From Brevibacillus laterosporus DSM 25 (GTDB taxonomy: Bacteria > Bacillota > Bacilli > Brevibacillales > Brevibacillaceae), in assembly GCF_002706795.1 (NCBI RefSeq), contig NZ_CP017705.1, forward strand, positions 4,935,501 through 4,999,500: a DNA stretch of 64,000 bases, written 5' to 3'. The notes beneath the pieces were generated by a model that saw only the letters and a list, made by a program, of their open reading frames with translations, had not been told where the DNA came from and ran no database searches. The position numbers and the translations under genes are program-made. Below are positions 25,401 through 40,400 of this stretch, piece by piece (the first letter of the stretch is position 1; every line of letters starts with the position of its first letter).

Positions 25401-28400
25401 TCTTTCTTGATAAAGGAATTGACGTAAGCATTTCGCTCTTCCACATGCATCGCCATCAAATCTTCATAGTGAAGAGAGCTATCTTTTTCTCGATAGACGA
25501 CTTGAAGCGGCTGTTCTTTCCATCCATTGTAGAAATTCGTTCTAAATATTTCATGTCTTTGGAACAGCATACGTAAGCTAGTTTCAAAGATTTCTGCATG
25601 GAAGTTTCCACTGATGTCAAACGTCGTTTGTTCAAAATAAGCCCCAGACTGCGGGTCCATTAAGCTATGGAACCACATTCCCTTTTGCATAGGTGTCATT
25701 GCATAAATATTTTCAACTTCGCCTACACGGCTGGTCTGTTCGACGATCTGTTCCAGTTCCTCAACAGTCAGTCCACGTAACAAGACATCACTTGGTGTTA
25801 ATTCAGGACGTTCCTTGGCTACGCAGTGTGTTACTACTTCACGGAGACTTGCTTGTAGCAATTCAGCAAGCTGCTCCATCGTTTCCCTCTGGTACTCTTT
25901 GCCACTGTAATTCATTTCAATTGTTAAAGCACCTTCGGAGATCAAACCATTCATGTCAAGTGTAAACGGCATAGATGCATTTGGACTGGTCTCTGCCCCA
26001 CTCGCATATGGAGATAGCTGAATATCATTGTTTTGCAAGTCTTGGTCAAACTGCCCTAGATAGTTAAAACTGATCTCTGGCTCTGTAAAAGATGTACCCT
26101 CGTTTCGCTCAGACAAATATCTATGAATGCCATAACCGATTCCCTTTTGAGGAATGTGGCGAAGTCCTTCTTTAACACTCTTGATTTGCTGGGAAACATG
26201 TTTTCCTTCATGTATCTCGAGAACTACTGGATATTGACTTGTAAACCAGCCTACTGTTCGGGTGATATCCATGTCTGAAATGATAGACTCCCGACCATGA
26301 CCTTCCAGGTTCACATGGATTTGTTCTATTCCAGTCCAAGAATGTATAGCCATGCCAAGTGCTGTGAGCAACAAATCGTTTACTTCTGTATTGTAAGCAC
26401 GATTAGCTTGTTTCAGAAGTTGCTCGGTTTCCTCTGCCGTCCAATGCACCATAATAGACTGGCTGTCTTTCATGATCGAAGTAGCTTGGACATTATCTTT
26501 TGGCAACGGAGTTTTCGGAATTTGTTCAAGCTGTTGCCAATACTCGCGTTCCCGATCCATCGCATCTGAATTAGCATAAAGAGCCAATTGGTGTGCCCAC
26601 ATATGGAATGAATCTGTTTTGTGCGGGAAGCAAATTTCCTCTCCGTTTTGCGCTTGCTCATATCCAGTCGCAATATCTTCGAATAGAATGCGCCATGAGA
26701 CGCCATCTACTACTAAGTGGTGAAGAATGATCAACAAATGATCACCATTCGCGCAATGGAACAAACCAAGCTTCATAAGTGGTCCTTCACTTATGTCAAT
26801 GCTTCTTTGCATTTCACTTGCTTTTGCCTCAACCGCTTTCGCACCATCGGATACATCTCGGAAATCAACTACCTCTAAACTGTACAGTTCTCCTTCCTCA
26901 ATACCACGGTTCCTTGCTTTATATCCACTTTCCGTTGGTGTATACACGGTCCGCACTACATCATGGTGCTCAGCAATCTTCTGCATCACCTTGCGAAGTG
27001 CTCCTTCATCAAAGCCTTGTTCTTTAAACAACATAACCGACTGGTTATAGTGATGTTGTTCTGTGTACGCTTGCTCAAAGAACCAACGCTGAATCGGTGT
27101 TAATTCCACTTCGCCTACCACTTCACCTTGATCCGCCATTCTCGTAATCGATTGAACACGTTTGCTCAATTCGGCAATGGTTGGATATTGGAACAAGTCC
27201 TTCATTTCCAGCTTATAGCCTGCTTGGAACAAGCGTGATGAAACCTGGATAGATTTAATAGAGTCACCACCAAGATCAAAGAATTTATCCATGATCCCTA
27301 TCGCATCCGTTCCTAGTACTGCCTGCCAAATAGACACAAGCGTCTTTTCAATCGATGTACGCGGAGCTACGTAATCTGCACCTGTTTGCATGCTTCCTTC
27401 TGGGGCAGGTAAAGCCTTGCGGTCAATTTTACCATTTGGTGTAAGTGGCATTTCATCCAATTGAACAAAGTAGGTCGGAATCATGTACCCAGGCAATTCT
27501 TGAGATAATGTGCTTCGAAGTTCGCTTAAGGTCAGTGCCTTGGTCGCTACAAAATAAGCGCACAACTGTTTAACCCCAGCCTCATTTTCTTTAGCAACCA
27601 CTATAGCCTCTTGCATGAATGGTGTCTTTAAGAGCTTGGTTTCGACTTCACCTAGTTCAATCCGATTACCACGAATTTTTACTTGGTGGTCAATCCGGCC
27701 AACATACTCCATGTTTCCATCCGACAACCATCTTGCCAAATCCCCGGTTCTGTACATTTTCTCTCCCGAAACAAACGGGTTATCCACGAATTTTTCTGCC
27801 GTCAGTTCTGGACGGTTTAAATATCCTCGCCCTACTCCGTTTCCGCCTATATACAATTCACCTAGCACACCTATCGGCAAAATAGCATGGTTCTCATTTA
27901 AAACGTACATTTTTACGTTAGGCAACGGTTTACCAATAGGTAAGCTGAATGCAGGCACGGTAGTTACTTGTTCAAAATAACTCGAATCAATGCACGCTTC
28001 CGTTACACCATAGCTATTTAAAATCCGCATTTGTGAACCAAATCTGCTCACCAGCTGAGCAAAGGCATCTGACGGACATTGATCTGACCCTACAATTAAC
28101 GTTTTCAAAGAACGAATGTCCAAGCTGTTTTCATAAACATACTCCATAAGTGGGATAACGATGGCTGGTGTAGATTCAAAAATTGTGATTCCATACTCTT
28201 TCATCAATCCATAGATACGAACAGGATCTAATCTGGACTGACTCGGGCAAATCACTAATTTTCCACCATGTAACAGAGCTCGAACATAATCCCCAGTAAA
28301 TACGTCAAATGAAAAACTTGCCCATTGCAACAATCTGACGGAATCCTCTTCCAATCGGTATGCTTTGTTCCAAGCAGCAGCGATTGAAGTAACCTGCTTG

Positions 28401-31400
28401 TGCTCGATCATGACACCTTTAGGTTTGCCTGTCGTTCCTGATGTATAGATGACATAAGCAAGATGGTCGGGAGTTGATGCTGTTTGTAGATTCGTTCCAT
28501 CCTGATGATAGGTATCTGGATCATCTAGCATTACGAGTTTTCCAGTAAAGGATACTCGCTCTACTAAATGACTCTGCATGACCAACAGTTTTGCCTCAGC
28601 ATCCTCAAGCATATAACTGATACGCTCTTCTGGATATTCCGGATCAATTGGCACATACGCTCCGCCAGCTTTGAGAATTCCCAGGATTCCAACCATCATT
28701 TCCACAGATCGATCAACCATAATACCGACTAACTGATCGGCTTGAACGCCTTCAGCTCGCAATGTTCGGGCTAATTGATTCGCTCGCTCGTTGAGTTCGC
28801 GATAGGTTACTTGATCGCCCTCATGTACAACTGCTACTTGATCTGGAGTACGTTCCACTTGCTCTTCAAATAAGAGTTGGATCGTTTTCTCACGTGCATA
28901 ATCAATATTTGTAGCATTAAATACCTCTAAAATTGTCCCTTTTTCTATCGAAGTAATCATTTCTAGAGACTCTAGCGTAGCTTGTGGATTCTGGACAATA
29001 GCAGAAATAATTTGTTTGAAATGCCCCGCGATACGCTCCACAGTTTCTCTCTTGAACAGAGACGTAGCGTATTCCAAAGTGCATACGATGCCTTCTTCTC
29101 TCTCAATTGCTTCTAGTGTTAAATCGAATTTAGCCACAGTATTTTCACTTGGATAAGGCTGAACACGTAAACCTTCCATCTCTAGCGCGCCTTGCTCCAA
29201 ATTGATAAATTCAAACATTGTATCAAACAGAGGATTTCGACTTAAATCTCGGCTTACTTTCAGCTTTTCTACCAATTCTTCAAACGGATAATCCTGATTC
29301 TCATAAGCTTTGAGAGCACTTACCTTCACTTCTTGCAGATATTCATAGAAGGATTTGTCTTTAGACGGATAGTTGCGAAGTGCTAAGGTATTCAGGAATA
29401 CACCAATCATATCCTCAAGATCAGCATGTGGTCTTCCAGCAATTGGAGTTCCAACGATTACATCCTCTTGGCCAGTATATTTATGCAAGAGCGTTGTATA
29501 GGCTGCAAGCATAACCATATGCAAGGTAGAACCAGTTTGGGCTGCAAGTTTCTTTAGGCCTTCTCTGTCATTTTCCTCTATTACAAATTCAATGGTTTCA
29601 CCAGCAAAGCTTTGTAAAGCTGGTCGAACATAATCAGTAGGCAGATCTAGTACAGGAATTTCTCCGCGGAATACATCCAGCCAATATGCTTCCTGCTGTT
29701 TCATTTTCTCACTGTTAACTCCTGCTTGTTGCCATGCAGCATAATCCTTGTATTGGATGCGAAGCGGTGATAGCTCTTCTTTAGCATATAGTCGGGCAAA
29801 TTCTTGAATTAGAACGCCCATGGAAACTCCATCAGAAATGATATGGTGCATATCAAATAGTAAGAGATAGCGATCAGGTTCCGTTTCAATCAGACCAACA
29901 CGTAGCAATGGTGCTTTTTGCAAGTCAAATTCGCGAATAAATCCACGTACATGTTCTTCCGCTTCTTCAAGACTTGCTTGCACATACGATATGGTGAAGT
30001 CAACACTCTGATGAACTCGTTGTACCGGTTCTCCATTGACCATTTCAAAGCTAGTTCGTAAAGTATCGTGACGTTCGATCAGTTTTTGGAAGGCTTCCTT
30101 CACCCGCTGTTGATCCAACGAGCCTTCGATCATCACAATGTCTGGCATATTGTAGCTAATTTCGCCACCTGTGAACTGACTTAAAATGTATAAGCGTTTC
30201 TGGGCAGAGGATACAGGATAGAAATCCCTTTCCTCAATAACTGGAATCGAGGTATACGTACTTTGTTCCATTCCTTCTATTACTTTGGCCATTTGCTCGA
30301 TAGTCGGGTATTGGAATGCATCCCGAAGAGGAAGATTTTTATTTATTTCTTTATAAATCTTCGCTACCAAGTTCGTTGCTCGTAAGGAATGCCCTCCGAT
30401 TTCAAAGAAGTTATCTCTTATGCCGATCGTTTCTAATCCTAGTACCTCTTGCCAAATTTGCACCAGCTTTGCTTCCATCCATGTACGAGGTGCCACGTAT
30501 TCTGATCCAGTGAGTATGCCGCCTTCTGGGGCAGGAAGTGCCTTTCGATCAATCTTGCCATTTGGTGTAAGTGGCATTTGTTCCAGTTGAACGAAATAAG
30601 ACGGAACCATATAGCTTGGTAGTCCCTGAGACAATTGAGCTTTTAGATCATGGACAGTCAGTTGTTGCTCAGCTACGAAATAAGCGCATAGCTGCTGCTG
30701 CCCCTCTTGATCTCCACGTGCGATTACCACTGCCTCCTGCACCGAGCCTACTTGTAATAGCTGTGTCTCTACTTCACCAAGCTCGATTCGATGGCCTCTA
30801 ATTTTTACCTGATGGTCAATCCGCCCTAGATACTCGATCGTCCCATCTGGAAGCCATTTGGCCAAATCTCCTGTTTTATAAATTCTCTCTCCTGGTACAA
30901 GTGGGTTCTCAACAAACATTTCTTCCGTAAGCTCAGGACGATTCCAGTAACCTCTTGCCAGTCCTTCACCAGCGATGCACAGCTCCCCTGCAACCCCGAT
31001 TGGTTGAGCTTGACCCTCAGCACTTAACAGATAGAAGCGGGTATTTACAAGCGGCTTACCGATTGTTATTTGCTCTTCACCTGTCACATCTGCGACTGAC
31101 GACCATACAGTGGTTTCCGTTGGTCCATACATATTGTATAGACGGGCTGATGTATTCCTACGCAACATCTCCAGCAAGGAAGCAGGTAGTGCTTCTCCCC
31201 CTAGCATGATTACATGTAGCTGTTGTAAGCACTCGAGATGGTCAGACGATAGCAGCATCTGCATACGAGATGGTGTCATTTGAATCATATCGATTTGTTG
31301 TTCTACGATCACATCACTCAATGCTTGTGGATCTGTTTGTTGATCCTCACTAGCCAGAACGACTCTTACCCCTTTACTTAATGCCAGGAACGTTTCTAAT

Positions 31401-34400
31401 ACGAAGATATCAAACGAGATAGTGGTAACAGACAATAGGGACTTTCCTTGGGCAAAATCAATTCGATCTGTGATACCTTGGATCAAGTTCACGACCGACT
31501 GATGCTGAAGCATAACCCCTTTTGGTTTACCTGTCGACCCAGACGTATAGATGACATAAGCCAAATCATTAGAACTGCCCAGCACATCTAGATTTGATCT
31601 GTCTTGATGATAGGAAGCTTCCTCGTCTAAGGAAATACGTCTTTCAACAAAAGCTAAGCGATCATGCAATTGGTTTTGCATAACGACCAGCTTGGCCCCA
31701 GCATCCTCTAGCATGTAACGGATACGTTCTTCTGGATATTCTGGATCAATCGGTACGTAAGCACCTCCAGCTTTCAAGATACCTAATAAACCGACCATCA
31801 TTTCTAAAGAACGCTCCACCATAATACCGACTAGTTGATCTGGTTGTACACCTTCAGCACGTAGTGTTCGAGCCAATTGGTTAGCTCGTTCATTTAGTTC
31901 CCGGAACGTTAGCTGCTGTCCTTCGTAAACCACCGCTACCTGCTCTGGTGTACGTGCCACCTGATCTTCAAATAACTGGTGGATCGTTTGTTCACGTGGA
32001 TATTCTGCTGCTGTATCATTCAATGTTTCGAGAATGAATGCCTTCTCTTTCGCTGTTATCATCTCAAGAATAGCTAGCTTCTCACGTGGATCACTTATAA
32101 TACCATCGATCACCTGTAGGAAATGCTCTGCCATCCGTTCTATGGTTTCACGTTTGTATAGTGAGGTAGCATATTCCATTCCGCATCTGATGCCTTCTGC
32201 TTCTTCCATTGCATTTAACGTTAAATCAAACTTGGCAACACCATGCTCATCTGCATAAGGAGTAAATTTTAATCCTTCAATAGCAAGTTCCTCATTCTCC
32301 ACGTTTTGCATGATAAACATTGTGTCAAACAATGGATTTCGACTGAAGTCACGCGCTACTTGCAATTTTTCAACCAGTTCCTCAAACGGATACTCCTGAT
32401 TCTCAAATGCTTTTAACGCATGTTCTTTGACTTCCTGCACAAAGTCATAGAAGGATTTCTCTCCTGCCGGCTGCGTCCGGATCGCTAATGTATTAACAAA
32501 CATACCAATCAGGTTTTCTAAATCAGCATGAGGTCTACCTGCAATTGGCGTTCCAATGATGACATCCTCTTGTCCACTATATTTGTGAAGCATAGCTGAA
32601 TAGCTAGCCAGTAAGACCATAAATAAAGTGGAACCGGTCTGAGCTGCGATTTGTTTTAATCCCTTACTTCGTTGTTCATCAATAAAGAATTCAAATGTGT
32701 CTCCTTGATAAGTTTGTACGGCAGGTCTGACAAAGTCAGTTGGCATATCCAAAACTGGAATTTCTCCATGGAAAACATCTAGCCAATATTTTTCTTGTTT
32801 CTCCATTTGTTTACTTTGTACTTCCTCTTGTTGCCAAACTGCATAATCCTTGTATTGAATTCGAAGTGGTGGCAGCTCCTCACCTTTGTATAATTGAACG
32901 AATTCCTGTATCAGAATGCTTGATGATGCACCATCAGAAACGATGTGGTGAATATCAAACAGGAGGAGATGTCGATTTATACCAAGCTCGATGAGTCCTA
33001 CTCTCAGAAGTGGCACTTTTTCCAAATCAAATGCACGTACAAAGGCGCGAATGAGATTTTCCGCTTCTGCTTCTGTTGCCTGTGCATACTCTACTTCAAA
33101 CTTCACATCCTGATACACTCGCTGGATTGGCATTCCATTTATCATTTCAAATCCAGTTCGCAGTGCTTCATGACGTTCAATCAATTTTCTGAAGGCTTCC
33201 TCTAAAAATGTTCGATTAAGCGGGCCCTCTACCAAAAGGACACTCGGCATATTGTAGTTGAGCTCTCCACCCTCCATCTGCCCTAAGATATACAATCGTT
33301 TTTGGGCGGATGAGACAGGATAGAAATCTCTTTGCTCAGCAATAGGCACAGAAGCATACGTAGCTTCAGATTCCATGTCTGTTATTCCTGCTGCCATTTG
33401 CTCAATCGTTGGAGAACTAAATACGTCCCGTAACGCTACGTTTATCCCCAACTCTTTGTGTATTTTAGCCACTAACGTTGTAGCACGTAACGAGTGACCT
33501 CCAACCTCAAAGAAGTTGTCCTTTATTCCAATGTTTGAGATCCCCAGTACCTCTTCCCAAATTTGCGCTAAGGAAGCTTCTAATGCAGTACGTGGTGCTA
33601 CATGCTCTACCCCTGTTTGCAGGCTACCCTCTGGAGCAGGCAATGCTTTTCGATCAATTTTTCCGTTTGGTGTTAGAGGCAGCTCCTCAAGCTGTACAAA
33701 GTAAGACGGGATCATATATCCAGGCAGTTCTTGTACCAATGTTGCTCTGAGGTCGCTTACAGTAAGATGCTTGTCTGCTACAAAATAGGCGCATAACTGC
33801 TTTTGTCCACCAGAATCCTCTTGGGCTATAACCACAACTTCTTCAATCGAATGTACTTTCAACAGCTGTGCTTCTATTTCACCTAGCTCAATTCGGTTTC
33901 CACGAATCTTTACTTGATCGTCGATTCGACCTACATATTCGATGTTTCCATCTGTTAACCATCTGACCAAGTCACCTGTTCTGTACATTCTTTCGTTGTC
34001 GTCAAATGGACTATCTACAAATTTCTCAGCTGTCAATTCAGGACGGTTCAGATAACCACGCCCCACACCTATTCCAGAAATATACAGCTCACCTGGAATG
34101 CCTACAGGCTGGATAGCACGATTCTCATCTAAAATGTACATTTTTACGTTAGGCAATGGCTTTCCTATCGGTAGATTCAACGACAAGAGAGAATTTGTCT
34201 GCTCATAAAAGCTTGAATCAATGCACGCTTCTGTTACACCATAGCTGTTAAGAATACGCATATGGTCACCAAATCTACTTAGTAACTGAGCAAAAGCTTC
34301 TACAGGGCATTGGTCTGAACCCACAATCAGCGTTTTCAAGGTGTGGATATCTAGCTTGTTCTCATAGACGTAATCCATAAGTGGAATTGCTATAGCTGGT

Positions 34401-37400
34401 GTTGATTCAAAAATGGTAACCTGATGTCTACTAATTAGCTCATAAATGCTAGCAGGGTCTAATCTAGCATGACTCGGACAAATCACTAATTCCCCACCAT
34501 TCAAGAGAGCACGTACATAATCTCCCGTGAATACGTCAAAGGCGAAACTAGCCCATTGCAAGACTTTTGGATTTTGTTCATGTAACCCATAGGCTAATTT
34601 CCAAGCGTTGGACATGGCAGTCAATTGCTTGTGCTCAATCATTACCCCTTTTGGTTTGCCTGTTGTTCCAGACGTATAGATGACATAAGCTAAGTGATTT
34701 GGATCTTGTATCGGTTCCAGATTTGAAGCATTTTCACTATAGGCCTCTGAGTCATCAAGCATCACCATACTTCCCGTAAAGGAAACACGATCTTGTAAGT
34801 GACTCTGCGTAACTAATAGGTCTGCTTTCGCATCCTCTAGCATGTAGCTGATACGTTCTTCAGGATACTCAGGATCGATCGGTACATAAGCAGCACCGGC
34901 CTTTAGAATTCCTAAAATCCCAACCATCATCTCAGCAGAACGCTCAACCATGATCCCTACCAGTTGATCCGCTTGTATTCCCTTACTTCTCAAGGTTCTT
35001 GCTAACTGATTTGCTCGCTCATTCAGTTCACGATAAGTCAGCTGCTCACCTTCGCATACAATTGCTACTTGATTTGGTGTACGTTTCACCTGACTCTCAA
35101 ACAATTGCTGGACAGTCTTCTCTTCTTGATAATCAGCTACAATATTGTGAGATCCGAGTAAGATTTGTGCTTTTTCTTCAGCTGTTACCAGTTCCAGTTG
35201 ATTTATAGGTACATATGGATCCTTGACCACTTGCTGTAGCATATGAACAAAATGCTCTAGAATCCTGTCAATTCCTGTTTGGTCAAACACGGTCGCATTG
35301 TACTCAATATGAACTCTAATCTCTTCCCCAGGCAAAACATTTAGATTAAAGTCATAGTTTGTCTGTTCTACAATCGAAACGTTAGCAATCTTAAAGGCAT
35401 CTGGATCATTACCACCAACTTGCTCCATTTGCTGTTCCATCGGATAGTTCTCAAACACCATAATATGATTAATCAGATCCTGTTTTTGTTCAGACAAGGC
35501 TTGGATTTCATAAAGTGGATACGTGTCATACGCATGGGATGCTAATGCATGCTCTTGACTTCGTTTCATCACTTCAGTAAAAGTATCACCCGCCTCCAAA
35601 CGAACACGGATCGGAATGGTATTAATGAACAGACCAATCATACTCTCAACATCTGGAATATCAGCCGGTCTTCCTGAAACCACGCTTCCGAAGACAGCAT
35701 CTTGACTACCGTTGTACTTCTGAAGCATCAACCCCCACACAGTCTGCATTAACGTATAGATTGTCACCTGATGTTGTCTTGCTAGCCCATTCATCTGCGC
35801 GGTCAGTTCTCGACCCAAATCGCAGAAACGATGGTCGAATACAGGATTTTCTTTCCTTTGTACCTTCTCCTTAGGCACCGTCGTTTGTTGGTCATACCCA
35901 GCCAAATAACTGCTCCAATAGGTAGATGCTTCCTGCGTGTCTTGGCGTTGTAACCATTCGATATAAGCACTATAAGGAGGTACCTCTGCCAATTTCGGTT
36001 CTCTATTTTGCAAAATGGCAAAGTAGCTTTCAAACACCTCTTGAGCAACCAGAGATAAGCACCAGCCATCCATTAGAATATGATGGGAACTCCAGATGAC
36101 TCTGTATTCTTCTGTACCTGTTCGTAAAATGGACAACCGCAACAACGTATCCTGACTAAGGTCAAATCCAGTTTCTCTGTCCTTTTGGATAAAGTCTTGC
36201 ATGTACAATTCGCGTTCAACTTCATCCATTCCCAGCAAGTCTTCATAATGAAGCGCATGGGTTCTATTTTGGTACACAACTTGAACCGGTTGGTCCTTCC
36301 AGCCATTGTAGAAGTTTGTTCTAAAAATCTCGTGGCGTTGGAACAGCATTTGTAAGCTCTGTCCAAAAACAGTAGCATCAAAGCGTCCAAGCACATCAAA
36401 CGTCGTTTGTTCAAAATAAGCTCCTGATTGTGGATCCATGAGACTATGGAACCACATCCCCTTCTGCATTGGCGTCATTGCATATATGTTTTCTATTTGA
36501 CCAATGTGTCTGGTTTGAACTTCAATCTGTTCAAGCTCTTCTACTGTTAGACCTCGTAGTAAAACATCACTTGGCGTCAGTTCTGTACGTTCTTTCGATA
36601 CGCAGTGTTCAATTACTTCACGTAAGCTTTCTTGTAAAAGCTTACTGAACTGCTCCATCGTTTCGCGATGATACTCTTTGCCACTGTAATGGATTGTCAT
36701 TGACAAGGCACCATTAGAAATCATGCCATTCATATCCATGGCATATTGCATGGTCGCATTTGCACTCATGTCTGAGCCTTTTGAGTAAGGAGATAGCTCA
36801 ATAGCGTTGTTTTGTAAGTCTTGATCAAACTGACCGAGATAATTAAAACTAATTTCAGGTTCAGCTGTGAATGTATGCTCCTGATGGCCGTCAGACAAAT
36901 ACCTTAGGATTCCGTAGCCTATTCCCTTTTGCGGGATTTGGCGGAGACCTTCTTTAACAGTTTTAATTAATGTAGTCAGCTGTTTGCCAGCGTTCATCTG
37001 TAGAAGGACAGGATACTGACTCGTAAACCATCCTACTGTTCGTGTGATATCGACATCCGAAAGAATAGCCTCTCTGCCATGTCCCTCCATGTTAACCAGC
37101 ACTCGTTCCATTCCTGTCCAAGAATGAAGCGCTAAGCTTAAGGCTGCCAGCAATAAGTCATTTACTTCTGTGTTATATGCCCGGTTTGCTTGTTTTAACA
37201 GTTGCTCGGTTTCCTGAGCTGTCCAATGAACAGTGACAGATTCAACGTCCTTCATCAACGAAGTTACCTGTCTGTTATCTTTCGGTAATGGAGTGGCTTT
37301 TGTTTGGTCAATCTGCTGCCAATATTCTCGTTCCAGCTCGATTTTTTCACTGTTTGCGTATTGGGATAACTGCTCTGCCCATGTACGGAACGAATCTGTT

Positions 37401-40400
37401 TTATACGGGAAGCGAACGACCTCTCCCTTAACTGCTTGTTCATAACCACTTGCAATATCCTCAAACAAAATTCTCCACGAAACCCCATCTACAACTAAAT
37501 GATGGATCACGATAAGCAGATGATCTCCGTCCTCGCATCGGAATAGACCGAGCCTTAGAAGTGGTCCTTCACTCAAGTTGATACTCGCCTGCAACTGATT
37601 TGCTTTCTCTTCGATCGCCTGAGCGCAGTTGGCGATGCCTTTGAAATCAAAAACTTCTAGGCTATAGGATTCTCCTTCACCTACTCCACGGTACCATGCC
37701 TTATACTCACCTTCAGAAGCGCGAATTACCATCCGTAGCGCATCATGGTGTTCCGTAATTTTGTCCATTACCTTATGAAGAGCTGTTTCATTAAAGCCTT
37801 CTGTCCGGTATAACATCATTGCTTGGTTATAGTGATCAGGATCTGCATAGGATTGCTCAAAGAACCAACGTTGAATCGGTGTCAACAACGATTCCCCTAA
37901 TACCTCTCCTTGATCAGCTATTCTTGTAACCGAATGAATATGCTTGCTTAACTCGGCTATAGTCGGATAGCGGAACAAATCTTTCATCTCCAGCTTAAAA
38001 CCTGCCTGTAATAAGCGTGAAGAAACCTGAATAGATTTGATCGAGTCACCGCCAAGATCAAAGAAATTATCCATGATCCCGATTGCTTTTGTACCCAAAA
38101 CAGCTTCCCAAATGGAAACGAGTATTCGCTCTACCGCTGTGCGAGGTCCCACGTATTCGATTTCGTTCTCTACATTTCCTTCTGGGATAGGCAACGCTTT
38201 ACGGTCGATTTTCCCATTCGGTGTAAGCGGTAATTGCTCCATTTGCATGAAATACGAAGGAACCATGAAACTCGGTAGCACCTGCGACAATGCCCCTCTT
38301 AGCTCACTCGAAGATAGCTTTTGTTCTGCTACAAAGTAAGCGCACAAATACTTTCTTCCGGCTTGATCTTCTTGGGCAACGACTACATTTTCTTTTATCT
38401 TCGCAATTTTTAAGAGCTGTGTTTCTACTTCTCCTAACTCAATTCGGTTCCCGCGAATTTTTACTTGATGATCGATTCGACCCAAGTATTCAATATTGCC
38501 ATTCGGTAGCCATCTTACCAAGTCACCTGTTCGATACATCCGTTCTCCTGAAACAAACGGATTCTCTACAAATTTCTCTGCTGTTAACTCTGGACGGTTC
38601 AAATATCCTCGTCCCACACCGCTTCCAGCTATATATAATTCTCCTGGTACCCCAATTGGCTGCATCACATTGTTTTCATGTAAAACATACATTTTTACGT
38701 TAGGTAACGGCTTACCAATCGGTATATTCATAACGAGAAGAGAGTCCGTCTGCTCAAAGAAACTAGAATCAATGCACGCTTCTGTTACCCCATAGCTGTT
38801 AAGAATACGCATGTGTGAGCCAAATCTAGTTATCAGGTTCGCAAACGCATCTGGTGGACATTGATCGGAACCAATAATTAGCGTTTTCAATGAAAGAACA
38901 TCCAATTGGTTGTCATAAACATAATCCATGAGTGGTATAGAAATTGCTGGTGTCGATTCAAAGATAGAAACCTTATGTTCTCTGATTAGCTCATAAATAC
39001 TTGCAGGTTCTAGTCTTGAATGACTTGGGCATATAATCAAGGTTCCGCCATGTAATAGTGAACGGACATAATCTCCCGTAAATACATCGAAGGAGAAGCT
39101 TGCCCACTGCAATACTTTTGGCCGCTCTTCATCTAACCCATAGGCTACTTTCCATGCATGAGCCATTGCTGTCAGCTGTTGATGCTCAATCATGACACCT
39201 TTTGGTTTACCTGTTGTTCCTGATGTATAAATCACATACGCTAAATGATTTGGAGCTTGGATTGGTTCCAGATTGGAATCATCGTTGCTATATGCTGCTG
39301 TATCATCAAGCATTACGATTCTTCCTGTAAAAGCTACACGCTCCTGTAAATGAGTTTGGGTCACGAGCAGTTTGGCTCCTGCATCCTCCAGCATATAGCT
39401 AATGCGTTCCTCTGGATACTCAGGGTCAATCGGTACATAGGCGGCCCCGGCTTTTAAAATCCCTAGAATACCGACTATCATTTCTACTGAGCGCTCAACC
39501 ATGATCCCTATCAATTGATCAGCATGTACTCCAGCAGTTCTCAATGTGCGAGCCAGCTGATTTGCTTTTTCATTTAACTCACGGTATGTTAGCTGACTTC
39601 CTTCATAAACAACCGCTACCTGATCTGGGGCACTTTCTACCTGTGCCTCAAATAGCTGTTGAATTGTCAATGTTCGTGGATAAGGCATGTCAGTATCATT
39701 AAATACTTCAAGGATTTCTGTCTTTTCTCTTTCTGTTATTAGTTCCAGATCGTTTACAAGAATCTGTGGATTGTCCGCGATTTGCTCCAGAATGTGTACA
39801 AAATGGCCTAAAATCTGTTGAATGCTATCCTGATCATAGACAACTTCATTGTACTCTGAGCAAACATCTAAATTTTCTCCTGGAATGATAGATAGGTTGA
39901 AATCATAGTTGGTTTGTTCCATAATTTCGATATTTGCAATCTCAAAGCTTTCACCATCGCCATCACCCAACTGCTCAATTTGTTCCCCCATTGGATAATT
40001 TTCAAACACGACAATATGGTTAATCAAATCTTGTTTTTGTGCAGTTAGTCGTTGGATATCGTATAGCGGATAAGTATCAAATGCTTGAGACGCAAGAGCC
40101 TGCTCCTGTCCACGTATCATTACATCTGCAAAAGATTCCTCTTTTGCGCAACGAATACGGACTGGAACTGTGTTGATAAATAAACCAATAATATTTTCAA
40201 TTCCAGGAATTTCGGTTGGCCTTCCAGAAACGACGCTTCCGAAAACAACATCTTGGCTATCATTATATTTTTGCAAGGTAACTCCCCACGCTGATTGTAC
40301 CAACGTATTAATTGTCACCTGTGCTTGTTTTGCTACCTGATGTAAACGCTCGGTTAGCTCTTTGCCAAGCTGACGAGTAAGCTTCGAAGCAACATAACCC

